In this document: positions 49,931-59,543 of the stretch, piece by piece | How the letters are laid out: every line of letters begins with the position of its first letter | How positions within the stretch are numbered: position 1 is the first letter of the stretch | Source: Clostridium_AI sp964409685 | GTDB lineage: Bacteria; Bacillota; Clostridia; Lachnospirales; Lachnospiraceae | DNA length: 64,000 nucleotides | Assembly: GCA_964409685.1 (NCBI GenBank) | Contig: CAYPEJ010000003.1 | Coordinates: forward strand, 124,001 to 188,000 | Reading direction: 5' to 3' | Position numbers and translations under genes: made by a program | Notes under the pieces: model-generated | Database searches by the model: none | What the model saw: only the letters and a program-made list of their open reading frames with translations | Told to the model about the DNA's origin: nothing

Positions 49931-51227
49931 CGAGCAAACGTCCCCTCCTAACATCCATTTGCGCCTTAATCAATTCAGGATTCAAACTATCCGTCCTTTC
50001 TAGCCACTCATCTATCAAAACCTGTGCCTCCTCATATTTCTTCTCATGAATACAACGAAATACCCTATCCGAAAACTCTATTGCCTCTTTAGTCTTAAAC
50101 TGCGTATCCATGTACTTTGCAAATATTGTATTCATATCCCACAATGACATATTTTTCTCTTTACATACATCTGCACAATTACCATCCAACGTAACTCTAA
50201 AAATATTGACATCATTCTTAATCTCTGACAACACTTTAGGCGAATGTGTCGTAATAATAAATTGAATATTTGGAAATGTATCCATTAACACTGGTACAAT
50301 CTTACCTTGCCATTTTGGATGTAAGTGCAATTCAATCTCATCAATCAACACAATCCCACTACCAAGCAAAGGTTGTCCTTGATTGGGATTTGCAATGGCA
50401 AGTCTTCTTGCTAAATCACCAACCATAGCCAATGTACATTTTTCACCATCAGATAACTGTTCAATCTTCAGATTTTCACCATTCTTAGTTGCTACCATAC
50501 GCAAAGGATTAAACATTATCTTGATATCTGAGAATCTCTCGCCTAACATTGCCAAAATGGCTTTTTTCACACAAGATAATGCTAAATCCTCATATGCAAT
50601 ATCATTTCTACGAACTTTTTCACTATTTTCAATCTCTTGCTCTGTACGAAACCATTCAAAAAATGTGCGAAAATCGACGGAGCTTTCAATACAATTTTCC
50701 AGTGCAAATACTTTATCAAATGACTGATGTTGATTCCGAACTCTCTGCACTTTAACTACTCGAACTGCTCGATGAGTTCCATACTTAGCGAAGATTGGCA
50801 TAGTGATTAGACTATTATCTTTACTTTCTTGATAACCAACCTCTTCTTCGCGTAAATAGTGTTTGCAATAAGTCTCAATGAACGAAAGTTTTCCTTCTCT
50901 ATAATCTTCTTTTTTCTTTCGACTAATATTTCTTGAATAGGAAAACATCTGATCCTCTAACTGTATCTTTCCATGGATAGAAGCCATTGACTCCCCATAT
51001 TTTATATCATCAATATCTAAATGATCTTTTGGTTTCTTTAACTTGACATCTGTACCTTTGCTAATAATACCTGATAAAATCGGTATATAAATCGCACTTA
51101 CAGCCTCTAATATACTAGATTTTCCCACACCATTTGGACCAAAAAATATCGTTGATTTTCCATCCATTTCAATTGTACTCTTCTGAAATCCTTTGTAATT
51201 CTTTAATTCGAGATTTACTAATTTCAT
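49914..51227 (-). CDS. AAA_21/PtuA-like ABC-type ATPase
   Basis: A 437-aa ATPase with Walker A FFGPNGVGKSSILEAV (about 29-44), signature QLSDGEKCTLAMVGDLARRL, Walker B IVLIDEIELHLHPKWQ, and switch histidine IITTHSP. Its C-terminal 90 residues (KEAIEFSDRVFRCIHEKKYEEAQVLIDEW) form a helical repeat-like tail; there is no Toprim nuclease domain. It is co-transcribed with the small 77-aa protein, as PtuA ATPases are with PtuB, so a Septu-like defence role is plausible. It shares the LIDEI-x-x-H-HPKWQ block with the ATPase at 8035-9123. The start has AGGTGA upstream. Confidence 0.75.
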   Translation of the reverse strand: MKLVNLELKNYKGFQKSTIEMDGKSTIFFGPNGVGKSSILEAVSAIYIPILSGIISKGTDVKLKKPKDHLDIDDIKYGESMASIHGKIQLEDQMFSYSRNISRKKKEDYREGKLSFIETYCKHYLREEEVGYQESKDNSLITMPIFAKYGTHRAVRVVKVQRVRNQHQSFDKVFALENCIESSVDFRTFFEWFRTEQEIENSEKVRRNDIAYEDLALSCVKKAILAMLGERFSDIKIMFNPLRMVATKNGENLKIEQLSDGEKCTLAMVGDLARRLAIANPNQGQPLLGSGIVLIDEIELHLHPKWQGKIVPVLMDTFPNIQFIITTHSPKVLSEIKNDVNIFRVTLDGNCADVCKEKNMSLWDMNTIFAKYMDTQFKTKEAIEFSDRVFRCIHEKKYEEAQVLIDEWLERTDSLNPELIKAQMDVRRGRLLDAKNS

Positions 51228-51293
51228 AATTCACCTATTTTCTTTTTCATAGTCATATGCATATTATAACACAATATCCATGAAAGTTAATCG

Positions 51294-53558
51294 CTATTTT
51301 ATTCTCCCATCCATCACCATCTTAACAATCTCCCTCTGTGCCTCTTCCGTAAAAGAAAATACCTCATAAGGAAATCCTTTCTGGCTATGTTTTATCTCCA
51401 AGATAATCCCGAAGTCGATCCCTTCTTGTGTCACCGAGCGATTAATTCTTCCATTCTTTTCGACCTCTTGAATATACCCATCTTCCGTCAACTGTTTCAT
51501 AATGGAAACTCCAGTTATACGTCTCATCACACCTTCATCTCGTAAATCATTCATCTGATCCACCAATGAACTAAGTGGCGCAACATCATAATACTCCAAC
51601 TGTTCTGCCATTTCATGTGTCAGAGAAAATTCTTGTTTCTTACGGGTTTTTTTATTTCTACTCTGTACGGCTCCTTGATTCTTCATTTCCAATTCCGCAC
51701 CTTCAAAGCAGTAACCTTCTCGAACATCCCCTGTCTCCATTCGAATATGAGTAACAAAACGTTCTCCGTATTTCTCATATTTATTTTCACCAACACCATT
51801 TACCGCTAACATCTCTGCCTTATTATGTGGAAGTTTCACACACATATCAACCAAAGTCTTATCCGAACAAATGATATATGGTGGAACATTTTCTTCTTTG
51901 GCAAGCTCCATTCGAAGCATACGCAATTTATCAAACAAATCAAGTCCTTTTGAGGTAAGTAAATCAGTCTTTCCTCTAGTACTTGTAATTGTAGTAGACT
52001 TCTTCTTTTCCTTCTCTGGATGATATTTCATTGTCAAGGTATCTAGTCCTTGCAACAAATCATCTACCTTTGGTGATAATTTAATCAAAGAATACTTATC
52101 CTTTGTTAACGTCAGATATCCTTCTACAATTAAATAATTGATAATCTGCTGCAATTTTCCCTCACTTACCTCTTTGGCAATTCCATAGGACTTCAAACGA
52201 TTTACACCATAAGACATAAGCTTTGCATAAGTTTCTCCACGTAGGGTACCGATAATGACGCGCACACCATATCTCTGTCTACTTTCTTGAATACAATTGA
52301 TAATATCTATGCTTAAATCTGTAATATCAATCTCTTCTCCTTCTGCCAGACAATTAGAGCAATGTTCACATTCCTTAGATGTACTTTCACCGAAATACTG
52401 TAAGATATAATTACGAAGACATTGTTTGGTTAAACAATAACCGATCATCTTATTCAAACGCTCTTCATCTCGCTCTTGAATCACCATAGCGTCTTCATAA
52501 GATAACTCAGAATTGGCACTTCCACTTTCAATCAAAAAATGGTTAATCATAATATCCTGAGGCGAGTACAATAAAATACATTCTGACGGCTCTCCATCAC
52601 GTCCTGCACGCCCTGCCTCCTGATAATAATTTTCTAAACTTTGTGGCATATTGAAATGAATGACATATCGAACATTAGACTTATCAATTCCCATTCCAAA
52701 TGCATTGGTTGCCACCATAACTATTTTCTTATCATAGATAAAATCTTCTTGGTTCTGCTGTCTTTCCTCATTGGACAAGCCAGCATGATACTTTGTTGCC
52801 TCTATTCCATTGTCAACCAATAGTTCATGAACTTTTTCTACGTTTTTTCTTGTAGCACAATAAATAATTCCACTATCTACGTTGTGTTCTTTTATATATT
52901 CTAGTAACTCACTGCTTTTCTTCTCAGGTGTTCTGACTTCAAAAAACAAATTTTCTCGATTAAACCCCGTAATCAGCACATTCGCATCTTGTAATCCTAG
53001 GATACATATAATATCGTCCTTTACTTCTAACGTGGCTGTTGCTGTAAATGCACTGACTACTGGTCTCTTTGGCAAATGCCGAATAAACTCAACGATTTTT
53101 AAATAACTTGGTCTAAAATCTTGTCCCCATTGCGAGATACAATGAGCTTCATCTATGGTTACCATAGAAATATTACTATTCAAAGCAAACTCTAAAAAAC
53201 CTGGTGTCTCTAACCGTTCTGGTGCAACATAGATTATCTTGTACTGCCCCCTCGCAGCATTGGCTAACGCCATAGATATCTGTCGTTCTGTTAGAGAACT
53301 GTTAATATAAGCTGCATGAACTCCCGCTTGATTCAATGCAGTTACCTGATCTTTCATCAGGGAGATAAGAGGGGACACTACTAAAGTAATCCCCTCCATC
53401 ATCAAAGCTGGCACCTGATAGCAGATGGATTTTCCAGCCCCTGTTGGCATGATGCCAAGCACATCTTGCCCCTGTAAAATACTCTGTATTAATAATTCTT
53501 GTCCCTTTCGAAATGTTGTGTATCCAAAATACTTCCGTAATATCTCGTATTGTGTCAA
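51294..53558 (-). CDS. recQ: RecQ-type ATP-dependent DNA helicase
   Basis: A 754-aa helicase. Motifs: FRKGQELLIQSIL, Walker A MPTGAGKSICYQVPALM, DEAH box TIDEAHCISQWGQDFRPSYL, SAFTATAT, and QEAGRAGRDGEPSECILLY. Zinc-binding cysteines follow (CLRNYILQYFGESTSKECEHCSNC), then an RQC winged helix and an HRDC domain (IICSDKTLVDMCVKLP). The last 140 residues (KTRKKQEFSLTHEMAEQLE onward) are an extension seen in some clostridial RecQ. It acts in DNA repair and fork restart. It begins with TTG, with GGAG eight bases upstream. It lies 66 bases from the ATPase gene. Confidence 0.93.
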   Translation of the reverse strand: MTQYEILRKYFGYTTFRKGQELLIQSILQGQDVLGIMPTGAGKSICYQVPALMMEGITLVVSPLISLMKDQVTALNQAGVHAAYINSSLTERQISMALANAARGQYKIIYVAPERLETPGFLEFALNSNISMVTIDEAHCISQWGQDFRPSYLKIVEFIRHLPKRPVVSAFTATATLEVKDDIICILGLQDANVLITGFNRENLFFEVRTPEKKSSELLEYIKEHNVDSGIIYCATRKNVEKVHELLVDNGIEATKYHAGLSNEERQQNQEDFIYDKKIVMVATNAFGMGIDKSNVRYVIHFNMPQSLENYYQEAGRAGRDGEPSECILLYSPQDIMINHFLIESGSANSELSYEDAMVIQERDEERLNKMIGYCLTKQCLRNYILQYFGESTSKECEHCSNCLAEGEEIDITDLSIDIINCIQESRQRYGVRVIIGTLRGETYAKLMSYGVNRLKSYGIAKEVSEGKLQQIINYLIVEGYLTLTKDKYSLIKLSPKVDDLLQGLDTLTMKYHPEKEKKKSTTITSTRGKTDLLTSKGLDLFDKLRMLRMELAKEENVPPYIICSDKTLVDMCVKLPHNKAEMLAVNGVGENKYEKYGERFVTHIRMETGDVREGYCFEGAELEMKNQGAVQSRNKKTRKKQEFSLTHEMAEQLEYYDVAPLSSLVDQMNDLRDEGVMRRITGVSIMKQLTEDGYIQEVEKNGRINRSVTQEGIDFGIILEIKHSQKGFPYEVFSFTEEAQREIVKMVMDGRIK

Positions 53559-53600
53559 TCTATAATCTCCATTTTCTATTTATTGTTTTTCATTTCAAAA

Positions 53601-55307
53601 TTACATCTTAAATCGATGAGTTTGTTCTTTTAATTCACCTGACAATTCTAATAACATTTGCATCTCATCTTTACATTTATCAACCGCAGATTTCAGTTCC
53701 TCCATTGTTGCAGATGTTTCTTCTGTACTTGCAGCATTTTGTTGTGCGATCGATGCAAGTACTTCTACTAACTCATTCATATCATCAATCAATGTATTAA
53801 GAACAGCCATTTTTTCCTCTATCGCATCAGCAGAACTAGCAACTTCTAGTATCTCACCATTTAATTCTTGGAAAAGCAGTTTGGTTCGATGTAATTTATC
53901 ATTTTGAGTATCTACATTTTGTACCACTTCCCCAATAGTAGATACACTAATATTCGAATTGTGAAGCAAATCATTTACTATGTTGGTAATCTTCACTGCG
54001 GATTCTGCAGATTGCTCTGACAAAGTACGAATTTCTTCTGCTACAATTGCAAATCCTTTTCCATTTTCACCTGCACGAGCTGCCTCAATACTTGCATTTA
54101 AGGATAATAGATTTGTCTGACTTGCAATATCTGTTATCAGTTGCGTTGCCTCTTGAATTAATTGTGCAGATTGATTGGTCACACCTGTTTGATGATGTAC
54201 ATTGTTAACTGAGTCTTTCGTAAGCATTGCAATGTTTTCTAGTTCTACTAGCGTTTCTTCCGCAGTATTACTGTAGCTTTGCATTTTTTTACAGCTTGTA
54301 TTCAACGCTTTTACACTATTAATCGTATTCTCAATTGCGGTGTTCATACTATTCATTTTCATATGTGCATCCATAGTATCATTTGCTTGTAAACTACTTG
54401 CTTTCGCAATCTCTTCTATAGCGCAATTTACATTTGAAACACTATCACCAATAACAACTAACGTTTCATCAAATGTAGCTGAATTCTCACTAAGTTGGCT
54501 CGTTGCATGTTTGATGCTTGATATCATATCAGCGAAGGATTCAATCAATTTATGAACCGCACCAGCCATATTACCAATTTCATCCTTTCGATTTACAACC
54601 TTCTCTTTCAATTGAAATGTTAAGTCATTATCTGCAACCGTGTTTAAGCCATCAATCGCATGTTGCATACCACTAAGCAATATTCGAATTACTAAAATTG
54701 TAAAGATAAGTGCAACAATTAGTACGATACCAACTGCAACAAAAAGTCGGGTTGCTGTTGCCCATACCTCGTGGTCTACTTCTACTTTGGATTTCCCTGT
54801 AAAAATAATACCCACAACATCTCCATTATCTTGTTTTAATGGTATGTAATAACCACAGTATTTTTTTCCCTCAATATTCATATGAGAACTAAAATACTCA
54901 TTTCCAGCCAACACTTCTTCTGCAATTTCTTTATCTAAAGATGTTCCGATAATTCTCTGTTTATTTTCATCCAACAATGTTGTTAACATTCTTGTATCCT
55001 GCCAAAAGATTGTCACATGCACGTCTAAATTCTGTCGAATTCGATCGAGCAGTGTGAAATTTCCAGATAACACTTCATTTCCCTTTTTCAATGTTTCACC
55101 ATCATATGTATAATCTCCATCCACATATGTACGAAACATTTCATCTACACTAAATGCAACCGAACGTAACTGTTCTGAAATCAGACTATATGCAAGACTT
55201 TTTTGTGAGTTATAACAACTCACTAACGAAATAATCCCAATTGCTACAATTGGCACAATAACTAATGCCAAAATTTTGACTCTTAACTTAATACCCTTTT
55301 TTTTCAT
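53601..55307 (-). CDS. Methyl-accepting chemotaxis protein
   Basis: A 568-aa membrane chemoreceptor. From ATG 55307 (GGAGGG seven bases upstream): TM1 (ILALVIVPIVAIGIISLVS), an outer sensing domain of about 150 residues of the single-Cache type (IGTSLDKEIAEEVLAGNEYFSS, YCGYYIPLKQDNGDVVGIIF), TM2 (LFVAVGIVLIVALIFTILVI), HAMP (NDLTFQLKEKVVNRKDEI) and the coiled-coil signalling domain with the hairpin tip ASQTNLLSLNASIEAARAGENGKGFAIVAEEIRTLSEQS. It signals to CheW/CheA. The ligand is not known; such Cache domains often bind small organic acids. It has no chemotaxis genes beside it. Confidence 0.93.
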   Translation of the reverse strand: MKKKGIKLRVKILALVIVPIVAIGIISLVSCYNSQKSLAYSLISEQLRSVAFSVDEMFRTYVDGDYTYDGETLKKGNEVLSGNFTLLDRIRQNLDVHVTIFWQDTRMLTTLLDENKQRIIGTSLDKEIAEEVLAGNEYFSSHMNIEGKKYCGYYIPLKQDNGDVVGIIFTGKSKVEVDHEVWATATRLFVAVGIVLIVALIFTILVIRILLSGMQHAIDGLNTVADNDLTFQLKEKVVNRKDEIGNMAGAVHKLIESFADMISSIKHATSQLSENSATFDETLVVIGDSVSNVNCAIEEIAKASSLQANDTMDAHMKMNSMNTAIENTINSVKALNTSCKKMQSYSNTAEETLVELENIAMLTKDSVNNVHHQTGVTNQSAQLIQEATQLITDIASQTNLLSLNASIEAARAGENGKGFAIVAEEIRTLSEQSAESAVKITNIVNDLLHNSNISVSTIGEVVQNVDTQNDKLHRTKLLFQELNGEILEVASSADAIEEKMAVLNTLIDDMNELVEVLASIAQQNAASTEETSATMEELKSAVDKCKDEMQMLLELSGELKEQTHRFKM

Positions 55308-55539
55308 ATCGTTTCCCTCCATTAATTATCATAGTAAATTTTGACACAACTTTTTGTAATTCCCCAAAATGATGTACCTAAATGAATTTCCTCTAAATGA
55401 CTCTGGATCTCCCCTTCCTGTTCTTTCATTTTAAAGTAAATTTCAAATAAATACAATGTACAATATGTATACTTTTTATTTTACACATTTTTCGCAAAAA
55501 GTAAAGACGTAACATGATTATGAAATAAATAAGAAACTA
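55308..55539. other. Intergenic stretch upstream of the chemoreceptor
   Basis: An AT-rich region with no gene. I see no confident promoter or repeat beyond the terminator that follows it at 55540-55577. Confidence 0.4.
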
Positions 55540-55577
55540 AAAGAGTGCAGTTTTCTGATTCACAAACTGCACTCTTT
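55540..55577. terminator. Terminator of the GH5_4-like cellulase gene
   Basis: AAGAGTGCAGTTT / AAACTGCACTCTT stem around a short loop, followed by TT on the minus strand; the stem is symmetric and may act in both directions. Confidence 0.85.
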
Positions 55578-55621
55578 GATATAGTTCAAACCTGTTGTTT
55601 AATTCAAGCTGTTATTTAATT

Positions 55622-58051
55622 CTAGAAAGTAGCAACCACTACTCCATCATAGATTACTTCATAGCTACCTGCTGTAAAGTTTGAATATGCACTCCAATCG
55701 CTTTGATTGAAACGTACACCTAATGTTAAGGAACCTTGTGTTAATTCATAATCTGTGTCAAATGTGATATTTAAGTATCCATTACCAAATGTTCCTTTTA
55801 CATCGTCTGTCATGCTTACATAGTATGGAGCTACGTTCATTTGAAGACCTGCACTATCACACCAGAATGTTTGTTCTGCATTTCCGTCCTTTGTATAGTT
55901 GAATCTAATTGTTAACTTAGATAAATCAACTGTTGTACCTTCTTTTGCAGTAATTGTATAAGATTGAGAAACGCCACCATTTACGGAAGTAGATACTTTT
56001 ACGTCTGGTGCAGAAGCATCAGCACTTGGTTGTACACTTGGAACTTCACTTGGTTCTTCGCTTACTACTGGTTCTTCGCTTGGCTCTTCGCTTATTACTG
56101 GTTCTTCGCTTGGCTCTTCGCTTATTACTGGTTCTTCGCTTGGCTCTTCGCTTATTACTGGTTCTTCACTTGGTTCTTCGCTTACTACTGGTTCTTCACT
56201 TGGCTCTTCGCTTATTACTGGTTCTTCACTTGGCTCTTCACTTGGTACGATTGGAGAGATAGATGGTTCTGCTGGTGTACCTGTAATAGAAGATTCAATT
56301 GCTGTCTGAGTACCTGTGATAGTTCCGTTGCTAGCTGTAATTGTATATGTTACAACTGTTCCATCGTAGAATGTAAAGATTAAGTCAATTGTTTTGTTAT
56401 CTACTAATTTTAAGTAGTTTGGTAACATATTGATTGTGCTATCTGCATAATCAGCTGTAAATTCATAGTCATATTCAAGATATTGCCACCATGTATTGTT
56501 GGATACAAAGCTCCAGTAACCTGTTTGAGATGTAGCTTTTTCTACTGTTGTTCCGTTGAAATCAACTGGAATTTCAAAGCTTTCTGTTGTTCCTGTAGCA
56601 TCTTTTAATACTGGGTTGTTGTAATATGTAATGTTTTGTGTCCAGTCACAACCTGCGCTGAATTTCATTTTTAAGGAAGCTTTTACGCCATAGTCACCAG
56701 AGATTAAGCTTTCAATGAAGCTACCTTTTAATGTTACTGTTTCGTTTGCATATGTGTAGTCTGTACCTTCTACTAAAGCTACACCGTCATTATAAATACC
56801 TTCGAATGTATTTCCGTTTAATGTTAAAGGAATTTCTACATCTTCAGATTTGTTGTTATCATTTACATAAATTGTGTCTAAACCTGTTGCATAGGAAGAA
56901 CGTTCTGTCATACTTGCTTCGATCATAGCACCGAATGTTGGGTTGTTCCATTCATAGTTGTAACGGTTCATATGTTGACCATTATCCCAAAGCATTAAGC
57001 AGATGCCTTTTTGTTTTGCATAGTAGTTGATGAATTCAAGATATTTTAATGTTTCACCATTTTGTAAACCATAGTCAGATTTATCAAATCCTAATAAACC
57101 ATATTCTCCACAAACAACACCAATTCCCTTAGAAACTAAGTTATCATATACGCTGTTGAAAGAAGCGATTAAGGAAGATCTTGGTGTAACATCAACACCA
57201 TCTGTTTGCCATAATACTTCGTCAAATCTTGTTTTACCTAAGTTTGAGCTGTATACCCATTGGCTATAGTAGTGGAATGTAGCGATGATGTTTTCATCGT
57301 TTAATCCTAAAATGAAGTCAGCAAGACCTGTACATACAGATGCAGCATCATTTGTTGTGTATGTAGGGAATACTAACATTCTTGTTGCATTGTTTCCACC
57401 AGAATTTCTACATAAATCATAAAGTGTTTGGTTGATTTCGTTTGTATGTTTTACACCTGTTGCAACACCCCAATCCATTGTAGCATCGTTGTATTGTGGT
57501 TCGTTGATGGATTCAAACATTAAGTGTTCATCTGCATCTTTGAATACTTCACACAATTGAGTCCAAATAGCTACATATTCTTTGTATACTGGAGAGTATT
57601 CGTTCAATTGCCAGTTTTTCATCCAGTTCCAAGAATCATGGTGAAGGTTAATCATTACATAGAATCCTTCATCTAATGCCCAGTTAACAACTGTTACATA
57701 TCTTTCTAAGAAATCAGGATCGATTACATAGTTTTCATCGCAACGACCCATTACTGTGAAAGGAATACGGATACTATCAAATCCTCTTTCTCTGATTTCA
57801 TGGATAAGTTCTCTTGTTACTACTGGATTACCCCAAGAAGTTTCTCCTGTGTCTTGAGAATAATCACTGTTAAAACCATCAAAACTGTTACCTAAGTTCC
57901 AGCCGCTTCCCATTGCTTCAACATATAATTGAGATTTTGTCTTTGTTGCAGCTTTTACAGTTGTAGAAACTGTAGCTGGCATAATATTAATCACAGACGC
58001 AATCATCATGATGCAAAGCATAAGGGCTGTCCATTTTTTCTTCATTTTCAT
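55622..58051 (-). CDS. Secreted GH5_4-like beta-glucanase with X2, CBM46-like and CBM3-like modules
   Basis: An 809-aa secreted enzyme. Signal peptide 1-35. GH5 domain about 36-395: GSGWNLGNSFDGF, INLHHDSWNW, acid/base Glu184 in FESINEPQY and nucleophile Glu316 in VVCGEYGLLG, the pattern of subfamily 4 (endoglucanase/xyloglucanase). An Ig-like CBM_X2 (about 400-485, FEGIYNDGVALVEGTDYTY) and a CBM46-like module (about 487-580, NNTWWQYLEYDYEF) follow; GH5_4, X2 and CBM46 occur together in Bacillus Cel5B. A SEEPSEEPVI linker (seven copies) leads to a C-terminal CBM3-like module (about 684-809, QTFWCDSAG, VRFNQSDWSAY). It degrades beta-glucan outside the cell. The start has AAGGATGTG upstream. 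Confidence 0.9.
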   Translation of the reverse strand: MKMKKKWTALMLCIMMIASVINIMPATVSTTVKAATKTKSQLYVEAMGSGWNLGNSFDGFNSDYSQDTGETSWGNPVVTRELIHEIRERGFDSIRIPFTVMGRCDENYVIDPDFLERYVTVVNWALDEGFYVMINLHHDSWNWMKNWQLNEYSPVYKEYVAIWTQLCEVFKDADEHLMFESINEPQYNDATMDWGVATGVKHTNEINQTLYDLCRNSGGNNATRMLVFPTYTTNDAASVCTGLADFILGLNDENIIATFHYYSQWVYSSNLGKTRFDEVLWQTDGVDVTPRSSLIASFNSVYDNLVSKGIGVVCGEYGLLGFDKSDYGLQNGETLKYLEFINYYAKQKGICLMLWDNGQHMNRYNYEWNNPTFGAMIEASMTERSSYATGLDTIYVNDNNKSEDVEIPLTLNGNTFEGIYNDGVALVEGTDYTYANETVTLKGSFIESLISGDYGVKASLKMKFSAGCDWTQNITYYNNPVLKDATGTTESFEIPVDFNGTTVEKATSQTGYWSFVSNNTWWQYLEYDYEFTADYADSTINMLPNYLKLVDNKTIDLIFTFYDGTVVTYTITASNGTITGTQTAIESSITGTPAEPSISPIVPSEEPSEEPVISEEPSEEPVVSEEPSEEPVISEEPSEEPVISEEPSEEPVISEEPSEEPVVSEEPSEVPSVQPSADASAPDVKVSTSVNGGVSQSYTITAKEGTTVDLSKLTIRFNYTKDGNAEQTFWCDSAGLQMNVAPYYVSMTDDVKGTFGNGYLNITFDTDYELTQGSLTLGVRFNQSDWSAYSNFTAGSYEVIYDGVVVATF
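56046..56250 (-). repeat. Tandem 30-base linker repeats
   Basis: Seven near-identical 30-base units encode SEEPSEEPVI/V. The identity at DNA level suggests that copy number changes easily. Confidence 0.85.
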
Positions 58052-58306
58052 TTGCCCACATCCTTTTTAAAATTTTTAATAGCTTCTCTTTTTTAATAGC
58101 AAATTCATTTTACCATTCCAAAAATGAGCTTTCAATTGATTCGCATCAAATACACTTTTTTCATACATAACATGTACTTTGCACAATTTTACTATAAAAA
58201 TCACTATAAAATATATCAAATTTTTAGGGTATAATCAAACCAATAAATAGTATTTACCGAGTAAGTTTATTGTCCCTTCTCACTATCCTTATGCTCCAAA
58301 ATGCAA

Positions 58307-58337
58307 GTTAGGGACCATCTTTACAATAGTCCCTAAC
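58307..58337 (-). terminator. Terminator of the exopolysaccharide operon
   Basis: GTTAGGGAC (58337-58329 on minus) pairs with GTCCCTAAC (58315-58307) around a 13-base loop. The T run is short (TTGCATTTT). Confidence 0.65.
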
Positions 58338-58348
58338 CTTTACTCATT

Positions 58349-59530
58349 TTAATCAAATGTAAAGAAATCTTCTACTAAATCCTGCGGTGTGTAAGACACA
58401 AATACATAATCTAAATCTTCAATTTCGTTTACATAATCTACTATACTTTCGTCATAGTATCTTGTATCCAATAAATACACATCCGAACACACTGTAGATA
58501 AAAATGCAGCAACTGGAATCATGAAAGAATCCTTTACAATTGCAATCTTTGGTCCATCTACTTCCCTATTCTGGATATGAGCAACTCCTTGATTTCCATA
58601 AAGATAACTAGAATACTTATCCGCTTCTACATCATACTGGCTTCCAGTATAGGTAAACGGTGTCATGGTCAATAAGGCTTGTTCAAATCGACCTGTTAAC
58701 TCAATGGTATTCGCCTTAGTAGTTGCTCTATAAATATAGTTCGTCTCAAACTTTGGATAAATCAAAGTAAAATCATCAATTCCACTATATAAAATTCCAT
58801 TTTTTCGCCCCATAGAACCAACAAATGAATTTTCATATGTGATCTGATTATAATTGTCTAGATTTGTTACTTCCAATAAATGCTCCGGCTCAAAATCAAA
58901 CTTTTCCTTCATCTGTTCTAAAATCGTACAAAACGCCCAGAATGACGTCTCAATCGTCCAATGATGGTCCGTCTTATAAAATAACTTTGAATTCTCAATT
59001 CCACTTTCCGATAAAAAATCACGCAAATCAATACTATCTAATTTTCTTTTTTTCAATTCTGCAATGAAATTATCTGCCGTTTCATTTGCATAACTATACG
59101 GTACACCTGTTGAAAATGTAGTATACCCAGGAATGTATTTATCAGGTGCCATAATATATAAGAATTCAGTCTCTTTATTTTTAATCTGACTTCGAAACTT
59201 ACTTAGTTTTTTTACTAAGTCCGACATATCCTTTGCACCATCACCAAAATATGTGTAGTGTAAAAATCCATGCTCATCCTGAACTACTTCAAAATCATTC
59301 ACTTCTTCTTTTCCCATTACTCTTTGCAAATAACCGAAGAAGTCAACTAATCCATATTTTCCAACTACTTGTTCATTCATACTGGTTTCCACTTGTGAAA
59401 TAACACTGGTTACTCCTTTTTTCAAATCCAAGTCTAATGACAGATTCCCTACATTTACAAAAAAGCTGATTCCGATAAAAAGCACAAAACATACTGCCAC
59501 AATCGCCTTTTTTCTAAAAAAATGGTTCAT
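58349..59530 (-). CDS. DHHW/AlgJ-like exopolysaccharide O-acetyltransferase component
   Basis: A 393-aa protein with an N-terminal membrane anchor (AIVAVCFVLFIGISFFVNVG) and an outer SGNH-like domain. Near residue 190 it has KLFYKTDHHWTIETSFW, the TDHHW block of the AlgJ/AlgX/DHHW family, and a Ser-containing IAIVKDSFMIPV later, which together form the acetylesterase-like catalytic site. Such proteins take acetyl groups delivered by an MBOAT protein and put them on an exported polysaccharide. It follows the MBOAT gene by 13 bases in the same operon. I start at ATG 59530, where AGGAG is six bases upstream, not at the ATG two codons earlier. The acceptor polysaccharide is inferred from the synthase gene. 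Confidence 0.8.
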   Translation of the reverse strand: MNHFFRKKAIVAVCFVLFIGISFFVNVGNLSLDLDLKKGVTSVISQVETSMNEQVVGKYGLVDFFGYLQRVMGKEEVNDFEVVQDEHGFLHYTYFGDGAKDMSDLVKKLSKFRSQIKNKETEFLYIMAPDKYIPGYTTFSTGVPYSYANETADNFIAELKKRKLDSIDLRDFLSESGIENSKLFYKTDHHWTIETSFWAFCTILEQMKEKFDFEPEHLLEVTNLDNYNQITYENSFVGSMGRKNGILYSGIDDFTLIYPKFETNYIYRATTKANTIELTGRFEQALLTMTPFTYTGSQYDVEADKYSSYLYGNQGVAHIQNREVDGPKIAIVKDSFMIPVAAFLSTVCSDVYLLDTRYYDESIVDYVNEIEDLDYVFVSYTPQDLVEDFFTFD

Positions 59531-59543
59531 ATCCATCTCCTGT

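Noticed and set aside
56046..56250. Regular 30-base repeats that could be mistaken for a CRISPR array
   Set aside because: There are no spacers; the units are contiguous and encode the SEEPSEEPVI linker. The same holds for 34300-34480.
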